From a bacterium (GTDB taxonomy: Bacteria; Patescibacteriota; Minisyncoccia; Moranbacterales; UBA2206): a stretch of 34,513 nt of DNA. Each line of letters starts with the position of its first letter. Position 1 is the first letter of the stretch. Under the pieces are notes generated by a model, which had not been told where the DNA came from, searched no databases, and worked only from the letters and a program-made list of their open reading frames with translations. Of this stretch, positions 34,407 to 34,513 are shown piece after piece. A program made the position numbers and the translations under genes. Where the stretch lies: assembly GCA_030654225.1 (NCBI GenBank), contig JAURXY010000031.1, positions 65,431-99,943 of the forward strand, in the 5' to 3' direction.

Positions 34407-34513
34407 TGGCAAAAAAGAAAAAGGCCATCCGAGCTCATAGAAAGATAAATTTTCAACTTTTTCGCTAAAATTTATAACTCGGCCCGACCAAATGCGTCGG
34501 ACCTCAAACAGGA

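Noticed and set aside
1-34513. CRISPR array
   Set aside because: No regularly spaced identical direct repeats seen; the repeats found are dispersed palindromes.

Overview
AT-rich bacterial chromosomal window. Compact genes, tRNAs without encoded CCA and the protein sequence style suggest a Candidate Phyla Radiation/Patescibacteria-like genome (inference; no rRNA is present to prove it). Nearly all genes lie on the minus strand: mreB (cut by the left edge), half-size MFS protein, rseP-like M50 protease, frr, YCF48/BNR-like lipoprotein, tRNA-Lys, dnaJ, a GNAT protein (+), carboxynorspermidine/saccharopine dehydrogenase-like, pgeF-like, MazG-like, dnaK, a Nudix-GrpE fusion, hrcA, tRNA-Gln, ftsX, ftsE, prfB with a +1 programmed frameshift, ZIP transporter, rubrerythrin, a large lineage-specific zinc-ribbon protein, tRNA-Thr, a DUF559-type endonuclease cassette, a four-subunit 2-oxoacid:ferredoxin oxidoreductase, a two-domain DsbA-like protein, purL and purM. 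The most unusual content is (1) a single ORF fusing a Nudix hydrolase to GrpE inside the hrcA-dnaK heat-shock operon; (2) several families of palindromic elements, including tRNA 5'-half/palindrome chimeras directly upstream of two intact tRNAs, a three-copy ~90-190 bp CCGATKCGAA..TTCGMATCGG inverted-repeat family, inverted two-hairpin elements flanking a DUF559 gene, and palindromes embedded in frame in prfB, porA, dnaK and rubrerythrin; and (3) a palindrome occupying the hrcA 5' UTR just downstream of a CIRCE-overlapped promoter. The supplied ORF track misses mreB, the prfB N-terminus, a 47-aa ORF and the N-terminal part of the DUF559 reading frame.
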